Assembly: GCA_036785325.1 (NCBI GenBank)
Contig: JAXIVH010000099.1
Span: forward strand, 189,501 to 253,500
Direction of reading: 5' to 3'
DNA: 64,000 nucleotides
DNA from: Urophycis tenuis
Taxonomy: Eukaryota > Chordata > Actinopteri > Gadiformes > Phycidae
Shown: one piece after another, positions 53,026 through 64,000 of the stretch
Position numbering within the stretch: the first letter of the stretch is position 1
Layout: each line of letters starts with the position of its first letter
Notes under the pieces: model-generated
Databases searched by the model: none
What the model saw: only the letters and a program-made list of their open reading frames with translations
What the model was told of the DNA's origin: nothing
Made by a program: the position numbers and the translations under genes

Positions 53026-55442
53026 CTGAAACAGAAAGGGAATGTTGATTACTTGTTTTTTAATAATAATAATAATCATAATAACAGAGATTGATATTAT
53101 AATTATATATAGCAAAGCATCAAAAACACAATATTATTTTCACACCATGGATACTTGTTGCATCACACAGATTATTTTATATTTTCACCAAGAGCCTACC
53201 TTCAATAGGGTCCTCCAGGATCTTCAGTTCAATGTGGGTTACGTGTGTTTCATCTGTGTGACTGAGAACACACCTGTAGGTTCCTGCACTCTTGGCTGAT
53301 GAGGTCACATTCAACAGGAGGCTGCCTGACTCAGACAGTTCTCTTACATACTGCTGCCACTCTGTCTCCACCTGGGGCTTCTCTTGTCCTGCTTGTCTTC
53401 TAAGGATGGTCTGGCTGTGGTTGAAGGTCCAGGTGATGTCACAAGGGATGTCCCAGGTGTCACAAGGCAGTAACACCTCACTCTCGGGAGCACTTTGCAT
53501 TGGAGCTTAATTAGATAGAAACATGAGTGGACAGACAGACAAACAGACGGACAAGATGTTATGAACTCTGCTGAAAAATTGGACCATTGACACAATTTTT
53601 CAAATTGGAAATATGGAGAACACAAATCACAGGCCTATGATTTCAATGGTCCGTGGCCATTGTTCAGATGTTGCAGACCTCAGTAATTCACAGCACACAC
53701 GTGAAGCAGTACTCTCCTGTGTGAGCAGCCCCTCTCACGTTGCAGCCACTGCTGGATGGATCACAACAGTTCTAATCTACACTTTACTTCTGTTGTTAAA
53801 AGACTTAGTGTTGCCAAATTGTGACCTTCCTTGTGTTGTGTTCATTTTGGACTGAGCAGCTGTAGGTCGATTCTGTGTCATTGTAAGCGGTCCTTAAGGA
53901 GCTGCTGATGTCATAGAGTCCCTGGTCATCTTTATGGACGTTGGTTGTGTCCTGGGGGACAGTAGTGGGGCGAGGACTGATGGACCAGGTGAGCTGTGGT
54001 CTTGGGTAGATTCCTCCAGACTTACAGGTGACAGTGTTGTTCACTATGACAATGTCCACTCTATCAACAGGAGCTGCAACAACATGCAACACATTCATAC
54101 ACAAATATTAGCAATACACAGTAATAGTTACCTTGGTTCATTTGGTTTTCTCCCTACATGCATTGATTATATCAGTGGCATAGTTATGTGCTTTTGCTAG
54201 CAAAACCATGAACGATACATACGAAAAAACAAAATACACCCACCAATGCAATGGGAACGTTGCAATTGTATTTGTGGTTGGCAACATAACAACACAACCT
54301 CAGTCTTAGCTTGTCGTGTAACATTTGAAAAGTAAAGTTTGAGAGATATCAGTGGACACTCACCCAGGTTATTGACCTTTGTAATTATGTATTTTGTTTA
54401 TTAAGTGCTTCAGATGCCTCATAAAAGGACATTGCTTCATTGCTAACTAACTCTCAGTTGTTTGACATTGGTAAAACGTCACTCTTTTCATTGCAAAAAC
54501 ATGGATAGGTCAGCGGGTTGCATCATGGCAAGGAGTTTGTAAACTAGGATATGACATCAGGACTTCATCTCACCTCTCACTGTCAGGGTGACGAAGGTCT
54601 CCTGGTTGTACTGTGAAGTGCTGGCATAACACATGTACCTGCCCTGGTCCTGGAGGTTAATCCTGGCCAGACGAAGGGATGCGTTGCCCACTGAGATCTG
54701 GTCAAGGAACAGGGATGTCCTTCCCTTGTAGAGAGGGTTCTGGTGTTCCAGTTGGTCCTGGTCCTCGTAGTAGGAGTGTACTGGAATCTCCTCTCCATTC
54801 AGCTTGACCCAGTGGAGGAGCGTTTCACTGTTTCGCTGGAATTGGCACGGCAGCACACAGCTCCCCCCAAACACACAGTTCACCTGGGGGTCTGGAGATC
54901 AGAGGGTACAACACAGTTTTGATATTGGCAGCAGCACACACTTTTTATGATAGCATATGTAATTGCAAGGGAAATGTGTAACCCCAACATTTTACTGAAT
55001 AGAGCTAAATGTTTCTTGTGATAGTGTAGGAAAAAAAGTTGGAAAGTTGCAAGATTAATTATTTACAGTTGCAAAAATGATTTACAGTTATCCTTGTAGC
55101 CCTGCTGTAATGGAGTCACAAATCCCAGCCATGCTGGGATAGTACAATGGAAAACGATCAAATAAGACTAAATATAACCAAACATAAGGTCTTAACAGAA
55201 GTATTACCATGTATAAAAACAATGACAAAAACATGTTTGGACTCACAATCCCTTCAGTTTTAAAAATAACCCAGGATTAAAACATAAAAAAGGAAACATT
55301 CTTCATTTAAACTGATATATATATATATTTAGTTTTATTATCTTTAGTCAAGCTTACCTCCTTGAACGAGGACGTCCACAAGAAGAAACAAAGCTGTTTG
55401 AATCAGGATTCTGTTGTGTGTTGTCTTTATATTGCTCCACAT
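52943..55442 (-). CDS. HHLA2-like B7 family gene, copy 3 (three Ig domains, damaged)
   Basis: Gene-level entry. Exons are signal 55358-55442, IgV 54574-54891, IgC 53805-54073, second IgV 53200-53505 and TM about 52943-53025. Other junctions are phase 1 and intact. IgV-IgC-IgV is the domain order known for HHLA2. The IgC donor is destroyed, so splicing as in the paralogues is impossible. The frame ends in TAA and predicts a soluble 223-residue IgV-IgC protein. Skipping IgC would keep the frame and give IgV-IgV-TM. The 3' end is also disturbed by LINE and CACTG insertions. It may be a pseudogene or a gene for a secreted decoy. Confidence 0.6.
53200..53505 (-). CDS. Second IgV exon of copy 3
   Basis: A 306-nt, phase 1-1 exon from acceptor ttaag (53506 up) to donor gtaggc (53199 down). 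It contains VLLPCDTWDIPC, ITWTFNHSQT, SESGSLLLNVTS and AGTYRCVLSH, a V-set-like domain corresponding to domain 3 of HHLA2-type proteins. Copies 1 and 2 show no equivalent. Confidence 0.78.
53805..54073 (-). CDS. IgC exon of copy 3 with lost splice donor
   Basis: The acceptor (tgcag, 54074 up) and the domain (VTCKSGG, IYPRPQLTW, YSCSVQNEH) are intact. At the 3' end copies 1 and 2 read CACT or CAGC followed by gtaagt. Here two bases are missing, giving CACTAAGT, so GT is gone and TAA (53807-53805) follows QH directly. The stop codon closes the ORF in the exon. Confidence 0.8.
54574..54891 (-). CDS. IgV exon of copy 3
   Basis: A 318-nt, phase 1-1 exon with acceptor ctccag (54892 up) and donor gtgaga (54573 down). 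It contains NCVFGGSCVLPC, LLHWVKLNGE, GRTSLFLDQ and DQGRYMCY. The following 500-bp intron lacks the TIR element found in copies 1 and 2. Confidence 0.83.
55358..55442 (-). CDS. Signal-peptide exon of copy 3
   Basis: An ATG at 55442 opens 28 codons plus one base. They start MWSNIKTTHNRILIQTALFL and end LVDVLVQG, with a gtaagc donor below 55358, phase 1. It is longer at the N-terminus than the other copies, in which an ATG falls five codons later. The hydrophobic core is clear. Confidence 0.7.
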
Positions 55443-56070
55443 TATTTTCTCTCGTTCTGACTGTTTTTCATCCGTAGACTGTACATGTCACACTCTGAAA
55501 TGTGTTGTAGTACCAGTCTCGCAAGTCACATGTACTTGCAGTAAGAACTGATTTGAAAACTAAAACCTGATATACGTCAGTATACTACAGTGGAAAAAGG
55601 CTACTGGATGACTACCTTTTGTCATAGAGCTTTGCAAATGTCTTACTGAGGTCAGCCCTTCAGCTGTGAAGGCATAAGCTCTATGCTGATTACATTTACG
55701 TTGTGGGAGGTGGACCTCATAGTCAAATTTAAACACAGTTTGAACACGAAACTGTAGCGACAGTTAGAGTGCAACATTGCTGATAAGACCTTTGCCGCTG
55801 GTTGTTTTGTTGCTGCAACTTTGAGATTTTGGCCAATCTGTCAAAGGGAAGTTCAAATAAGCAAGCAAGCAGAGTGGAAAACCCAGACTAGATTTTGGTG
55901 TGCTCAAAAACTATGTATGTTTTACTCCTCTATGAATTTTCAATTGTCATTCAATGTGTTTTATTTATTAAAATGTGTTATTTGAATTGGTTTAGAGTAT
56001 GTTTTGACCTTTTTTTTTTAAACAATATACATTAGCTTTGAAAACCTTTGAAAAACTTTATTTTCAACAA
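55443..56070. other. Upstream region of copy 3
   Basis: AT-rich, no ORF of note. It would contain the copy 3 promoter, but no convincing TATA box or element was fixed. Confidence 0.35.
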
Positions 56071-56083
56071 AATGTGACACATT

Positions 56084-57166
56084 TTGAGCACCTTTTCACG
56101 GACTCACAACATCTCTCCGGAGATGGCGAGACCACCGGGCGCCCCGTGGATTGTTATCGGGTCCGGCAGGCGAAGGCGGTGCAGGGAGAGGAGGCAGAAA
56201 TGCGGATGCCGGGCAGGCCTGCTAGCTCAGCTACGACACCGACCACACAGACCTCCACTACCATCAATCTTCTTCACAAACGCCAGATCCCTCGCAAACA
56301 AGATGGATGAGCTGCAGTCACAGATCGCCTACAACCACTTCATCCGCGAGTGCTGTCTGCTGATTGTGAGCGAATCCTGGCTGTGCCCGCATATCCCCGA
56401 TGCTACAGTAGAGCTGGCAGGTCGCACCATTCACCGCCACGACCGGACAAAAGCCTCCGGTAAGAGCATAGGAGGGGGACTGTGTGTTTATGTACTAGAG
56501 AACTGGTGCTCGGACAGCAGAGTTATAGACACCTACTGCTCACCGGACCTAGAGGCCATGTCTGTCCAGTGTAGGCCGTTCTACCTGCCACGGGAGCTAA
56601 CGGTAGCCATTGTGACCGCTGTTTACATACCTCCCGGCGCTAACGTTAGCACGGCACTCGGCCAGCTCCAGCCCATGGTGGCTAAACAACAGAGAGCTCA
56701 TCCGGACGGCGTACACATCATTGCTGGGGACTTTAACAAAGCAAACCTAAAGACTGTTTTCCCCAAATTCCACCAGCACGTCAAGTGTGCAACTAGGGGA
56801 AAAAACACACTGGACCATGTCTACTCAAATATAAAACATGCATACAGGGCGACCCCTCTCCCCCACCTCGGACAATCTGACCACCTTTCTCTGTTCCTCA
56901 TCCCAGCCTACACCCCCCTCAGAAGGCAAACTAAACCAGCCACACAGACCATCAAAGCCTGGCCTGAAAATGCTCTCGCTCAGCTGCAGGACTGCTTTGC
57001 CTGCACAGAGTGGAGCATTTTCGAAGATCAGGATCTGGACACACACACCGAGTCTGTCCTCTTTTCCATCAGGTGCTGTTTGAAACACGTCATGGAGGAC
57101 AGAGGCATCCGGGTCTTTCCAAACAGAAAGCCCTGGATGACAAAAGAAGTCCTGATCAGAGTTTGA
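56084..57166 (+). pseudogene. LINE endonuclease domain
   Basis: An APE-type endonuclease with FFTNARSLANKMDEL, SESWLCPHI, YIPPGA, AGDFNKANLK and LGQSDHLSLFL motifs in the usual order. It stops at TGA 57164-57166, although related sequence continues in the same frame beyond it (AFRTGDRDLYSTARADL). Confidence 0.8.
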
Positions 57167-57276
57167 AACTCGGCCTTCAGGACCGGGGACAGAGATCTTT
57201 ACAGCACTGCCAGAGCTGACCTAAGGAGGGGCATCAAGCTGGCTAAGGACTCCTACAAGAAGAAAATCCGCGTCAG

Positions 57277-58290
57277 ATGTGGAAGGGCATCCAGGCTATA
57301 ACCAACTACAAAGGCCAGCCCCCTTCCACATCCTCCAGCAGCAGCAGCAGCGGCAGCTCACTGGTAGAGGAGCTGAACAGCTTCTTTGCCCGCTTTGAGA
57401 CCACCACCACTCATCTGCAGTCACTGCCTCCCCCTGGTTCCAGTACTCCAACTCTCTCTCTCCAGGAGCATGAGGTGAGGAAACACCTGAGAGCAGTGAA
57501 CCCCAGGAAAGCTGCTGGTCCTGACGGCATCCCCGGGGCGGTGATTAAAGCATGTGCCGACCAACTGGCAGGGATCCTCACCAGACTCTTCAACCTCTCC
57601 CTGACACATGCCACCGTCCCCACATGTCTGAAGGCCTCCACCATCGTCCCCATCCCCAAGAAATCCGCCATAGACAGCCTAAACGATTACAGACCCATCG
57701 CCCTGACGTCTGTAATCATGAAGTGCCTGGAGCGATCAGTCTCCCAGCACATCAGAGACTGTCTCCCTCCCTCCCTCGACCCTGACCAGTTTGCGTACAG
57801 GGCAAACCGGTCTACAGAGGATGCCATCGCCCTCACACTCCATACAGCACTGAGCCACCTGGAGAACAAGAAGAGCTACGTGAGGATGCTCTTCGTGGAC
57901 TACAGCTCAGCGTTCAACACCATCCTACCGGACATTCTCTTCACCAAACTACTGGAATTACAGATCCCCCTCTCCACCTGCAACTGGATTAAAAGCTTTC
58001 TGACGAGCCGCCCACAGTCTGTGAGACTCGGCCCCCACCACTCCTCCACAATCACACTCAGCACTGGTTCCCCTAAAGGCTGTGTTTTTAGCCCCCTGCT
58101 GTATGCCCTCTACACATTTGACTTCTCTCCAGCCCCCCCAACCAACCGCATTATAAAATATGCGGATGACACGACAGTGGTTGGGCTCATCAGCAATGGC
58201 GACGAGACAGCGTACATGGCTGAGGTGCAGAAACTGATAACCTGGTGCTCGGACAATAACCTGACCCTGAATGTCCTGAAAACAAAATAA
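57277..58290 (+). pseudogene. LINE reverse transcriptase domain
   Basis: The RT has RKAAGPDGIPG, NDYRPIALTSVIMKCLE, LFVDYSSAFNTI, STGSPKGCVFSPLLY and the catalytic YADD (about residue 304). It is in a different frame from the endonuclease ORF and ends with TAA. The downstream part resumes as LIMDFRKT with a deletion and continues at 58297-58569. Confidence 0.82.
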
Positions 58291-58969
58291 CTTATCATGG
58301 ACTTCAGGAAGACCAGACAAGACCACTGTCTGGGCGTCTGGTATGCAGGCTCAACAACCATGGACAGGACAGCAGTGCAGAGGGTCATAAACACAGCCCA
58401 AAAGATCATCGGCTGCCCTCTGCCCAGCCTAGAACGCATCGCTACATCCTGCTGTCTTAGGAAGATCGGGGCCATCACCGGAGACCCCTCACACCCTGCC
58501 TACCCTTTTTTGATCTGTTGCCTTCTGGGAGACGCTACAGATCCACAAAGTCCCACACTAGCAGACTGACTAAGAGCTTTTTCCCCTGGGCCATACAAAC
58601 CGCAAACACCCACGGATATACGCACTGCCGCCCCCCTGGACAATAACCACCCAACCTATCTACCTCCCCCTACCTCCCTTTCAGCACCTTGGACAGAACT
58701 GGCCTTAAGTGTTGGAATGTTTACAACCTTTTTTTAATGTAACTTATTCTCATCTCATATTTATTATATTTTATTGCACTACCTCCTCAGTCAAAGCACC
58801 TATTATTGTACATCTTTTAAAAATGTATATTCTTTTTGGTATTGTTTTGTTTTTTTTCTTTTGGTTTCTGTGTGCACTAGCTCTGCGGGAGCACCCTTCA
58901 AATTTCATTGTACACTGTATAATGACAATAAAGACTATTTCATTTCTATTTCATTATAAACAAATCATT

Positions 58970-61485
<2,516 letters not shown>

Positions 61486-61490
61486 GGCAA

Positions 61491-62057
61491 TGTCATGCGC
61501 TTTCTCTCTCTGCCCTGTTAACAAGCACTAATTGCTGCCGCTTCAGTCTCAGCTCTGTTTGATCAGCCACACCTGTATCTACTCCTGCACTCATTAACCT
61601 GCCAGCTGCACTGCATTCCCTGTTCATCACCCTCTGTATATAAGCCCTGTCTTTCAGTACCTCCTTGTCAGACCGTCTGCAAACCAGTACCAGTTACCCT
61701 GCCTGTCTTCATACGCCTCTGACTCTTACCTGTGATATCGGACCTGCTCAACTACGTCTTTGATCTTCTGCCCCGGTAACCGTGACCTGGCTTCTGCCTT
61801 ATCACTACGAATACTGCCTAGCCCTTCTCTGTACCACTGCTACTATTCCATCTGCCAGTTCTCCTCTCCCTCGGCTGTGTGTGTCTTTACCCAGTGACTC
61901 CGGACAATCATCGAGTCTGCCCTGGAACCCACCCCGCCATCTCAGTGAGACGCCACTCAGCTCTGGAAACACACCCATACACCCCCTTTCCCCAAATCCT
62001 TCAATAAACGGTTTAACGTGACGCTCTTGTGGTCCTCGGCCTGTTTGGTGTCTGACA
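61491..62057 (+). mobile_element. Solo LTR
   Basis: 567 bp starting TGTCATGCGC and ending GTCTGACA, flanked by a 5-bp duplication ggcaa (61486-61490 and 62058-62062). It contains a TATA box (tgtatataagcc, about 61635) and a polyadenylation signal (caataaac, about 62002) at sensible spacing. No internal retroelement sequence remains, as expected after LTR-LTR recombination. The orientation is plus from these signals. Confidence 0.78.
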
Positions 62058-62689
62058 GGCAATAGAGTTGCTGACAGTCATAGTGATCAGGATGAGTGAT
62101 GGAGAAAGGTGTGAACAAAGATGGGCTATGTTGCATTTTAAATTGGAAATGTCACACCGCAGTGAGGTTTGTCTTGTTCTGGGTTTTATTTTGTCTGTGA
62201 CTTCCTGTTTTATTTTGAAAATTAACTCTCTCGTTTCAGATCACTTGCCCTAGTTTTGGAAAACGCTCTCTTGGGTTGTAATCGAGGGTCAGTACAAACG
62301 ACCTGTTTGGGTTGGAGGACATGTTGCCAATTTGGCAATCAAGTGCATTGAGCAACGTGTCTTTTCCTCTTCCAACACTATCATTGACTGTCTGTTATGA
62401 CATCTTGACATAGTTATGAACTCAGACCTACACTTTAACAGCTGGCTAAGGGTGGGCCACCATCACATTTAAAGGAAAGAATCAAAGGCTTCATCAGTCA
62501 CCAGTCATTGTCTTTGAAGGGTGCTGTAAAATGTCCTTGCCCTGATGGACCTATTGTGCACGTTTTTCTACTCGTTTGTATGCAGCTAACTTGTGTCCCT
62601 GCCACAGAAGCCACAATGTTTCTGTCTCCATCTAGTGTGTTTTTTAATATCTCATATCAAACCTTGTGCCCTCACCTTCCACCAAATGC

Positions 62690-62960
62690 ATTTCTGTATA
62701 GGCGAAGAGCCATCAAAAACATCCTGGAAGCAGCTGAGAAGGCTTCACGTTGGCTCTGGTTGAAGAGGGGGGAGGCGTGGTGTAGTGCGCTACCTGGACA
62801 CAAGTCGGGGGACTGATCACCCCTGGCTGGGTCGCCCGGGTGAGGGTGTCTGATGGAGACCCGAAACACCCTATGACCCTGGGAGCATCACTGATGAGGT
62901 GTCCAGGTTGCACCATGAGGTGTATTATAATACTGTGGGTTGCTCCGGCTGTTCCATGGG
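62690..62960 (+). mobile_element. RLE-type LINE 3' end fragment
   Basis: It encodes RRRAIKNILEAAEKASRWLW, matching RQRKAIKTTTEAAEKASRW of the element at 7995-9400, and continues into a 3' UTR with gtgagggtgtctgatggaga. It is a second, better preserved end of the same family. Confidence 0.65.
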
Positions 62961-63062
62961 CGTTGAGCAACCTGAAAGACAGCCAACAATGTGTTGTTTT
63001 GCATTGGTTCTTAACAATTGACACAGTAGATCCTACATTAGTGGTCTGTATATGTATTAATA

Positions 63063-63310
63063 TGATATAGTTTTACATTTGTCATTGCCTTCTGTCTCAA
63101 AGCCTTGCTGTGGAGGGTGTGGAAAATTTTATGTTTTACCTGTTATGTTAATTGTTTTGCACCTATGAAATCAGGAACAATCACCAAATCAATGAGCACT
63201 GAACTGTATTTTTATGTAATTATTTTTTATGTCTATTTTTTCAGGGACAGCAGGAATAACAGTCAGACTCATCGACCAATTGCACAGTTCATCTTCAACA
63301 GGATGATTAC
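63063..63310 (+). other. Inverted paralogue of the copy 2 3' flank
   Basis: It matches the reverse complement of 12475-12735 (acatttgtcattgccttc, gcactgaactgtat), including the acceptor-like tttttcagggacag near 63240. It shows that an Ig-gene-related segment lies here in the opposite orientation. No exon is defined with confidence. Confidence 0.45.
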
Positions 63311-63379
63311 TATGTATGTTTATAGTAGGTTTTGATTTTAACTGATTCTAAGAGCTCTAATTGTATCTCAATAAATCTA

Positions 63380-63480
63380 TTTATTGTTTATACTGTTTTT
63401 ATTGCACTCCTTTATCCCACTGTACTGCTAGTCAATGTGAATTTCTCCTAAGGGGGATTAATAAAGGATTATCTTATCTT
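63380..63480 (+). mobile_element. LINE 3' tail, same family as 52772
   Basis: gtgaatttctcctaaggggg plus attaataaagg and a (TTATC)n end match the 3' end at 52722-52770. A short truncated insertion. Confidence 0.65.
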
Positions 63481-63494
63481 ACCCACTCACACAG

Positions 63495-63498
<4 letters not shown>

Positions 63499-63525
<27 letters not shown>
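63499..63525. repeat. (CA)n microsatellite
   Basis: A short CA run upstream of the TM exon acceptor. Confidence 0.9.
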
Positions 63526-63554
63526 GCACATTTCTGTGTTTCACCTGTGCACAG

Positions 63555-63662
63555 CTGAGCAAAGTTATTTGTGGGAGCCATCTCATTGGTGGACCGTTGC
63601 CCTGGTGATTGCATGGTTGGTTATTGCCCTTGCCGCCATCCTGACATATCTGAAATTGAAAG
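63555..63662 (+). CDS. Transmembrane exon of a plus-strand Ig-type gene
   Basis: A 108-nt, phase 1-1 exon from acceptor ctgtgcacag (ending 63554) to donor gtaaaa (63663). It encodes AEQSYLWEPSHWW, then TVALVIAWLVIALAAILTYL and KLKG, a membrane-spanning helix with a basic stop-transfer. Phase, size and layout match the TM exons of B7/butyrophilin-like genes, as in copy 2. Its Ig exons are not visible upstream; the gene would continue right of the window or is a remnant. Confidence 0.6.
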
Positions 63663-63698
63663 GTAAAATACCACTTACAAAATAAGTCTTCTTAATGA

Positions 63699-63700
<2 letters not shown>

Positions 63701-63729
<29 letters not shown>
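63701..63729. repeat. (GT)n microsatellite
   Basis: A pure GT run about 40 bp past the TM exon donor. Confidence 0.95.
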
Positions 63730-64000
63730 CCACTGAGGTGTAAATATAAATATAGATGTGCAGATATAAATTGTGCAAAGTAAATGTGCAAATGTACAGG
63801 ATTTCTCAGGTAATGTAAGAAGACACGTAACAAAACATTAAATAACGACGGTTTAGGCAACAGTCCTGAGGTGTGGGGTGTGGTGTTTAGTTCATTATCC
63901 AGAGGTGCAGAAAGAAGGAGGATCCAGGCACTCGAGAGGAGGGTGAAGATTAAAAAAGCCTTTTATTTACTCATGGCTTCAAAAATAGGATGCCAACATG

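Larger units (their letters stand above)
56084..58960 (+). mobile_element. Rex/CR1-like LINE, inactivated
   Basis: It contains an endonuclease ORF (56084-57166), an RT ORF (57277-58290), C-terminal remnants (58297-58569) and a 3' tail ttcattgtacactgtataat ... gacaataaagactatttcat. There are one nonsense codon, at least one frameshift and two internal deletions. The exact 5' end is unclear. Confidence 0.8.

Overview
This window reads as vertebrate, very probably teleost fish, chromosomal DNA. It has split genes with GT-AG introns, many (CA)n and (GA)n microsatellites, and a dense mix of fish-type transposable elements: L2, Rex/CR1-like, I-like and RLE-type LINEs, Ty3/Gypsy, hAT, a CACTG-ended element, a Helitron-like terminus, tRNA-derived SINEs and foldback elements. 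The species cannot be named from the sequence.

The host content is a small cluster of duplicated immunoglobulin-superfamily genes of the B7 family. They look most like HHLA2 (B7-H7), and three copies lie on the minus strand. Copy 1 (signal exon 4100-4169, IgV 2821-3138, IgC 1391-1657) runs into a Helitron-like repeat 13 bp past its IgC exon, and its 3' end is not visible. Copy 2 (signal 24078-24147, IgV 15104-15412, IgC 13747-14013, TM plus tail 13517-13665) can be joined into an uninterrupted 264-residue type I membrane protein although a 6.4-kb Gypsy element sits in its first intron. Copy 3 (signal 55358-55442, IgV 54574-54891, IgC 53805-54073, second IgV 53200-53505, TM about 52943-53025) has an extra Ig domain. 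It has lost the splice donor of its IgC exon, so an in-frame stop follows at once. A spare signal-peptide exon lies at 6481-6550. An orphan transmembrane exon lies on the plus strand at 63555-63662. All Ig-gene exons have phase-1 boundaries.

Layout. 1-1377 Helitron-like repeat. 1391-6550 copy 1 with MITEs and a TIR element. 7990-9400 RLE-type LINE remnant. 9500-12000 segmental duplicate and unrecognised DNA. 12025-15412 copy 2 exons. 15805-23385 foldback elements split by the Gypsy element. 24078-27930 copy 2 signal exon plus duplicated flank. 28293-31522 an I-like LINE and a hAT-Ac element. 32746-39945 a mosaic of three related Helitron-associated modules enclosing a TATA promoter and a run of small phase-0 exons. 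40220-50616 a 10.4-kb CACTG...CAGTG element, inserted into the copy 3 3' flank and itself hosting a hAT, MITEs, SINEs, an 83-bp satellite and a full-length L2. 50617-55442 copy 3. 56080-58960 Rex/CR1-like LINE. 61491-62057 solo LTR. 62500-63662 LINE tails and the plus-strand TM exon.

The most unusual items are the broken donor in copy 3, a predicted 137-residue spliced protein with two 78-nt exons inside the Helitron-associated mosaic, and a possible small transcription unit carried by the CACTG element. Family names are from memory of motifs; no database search was possible.
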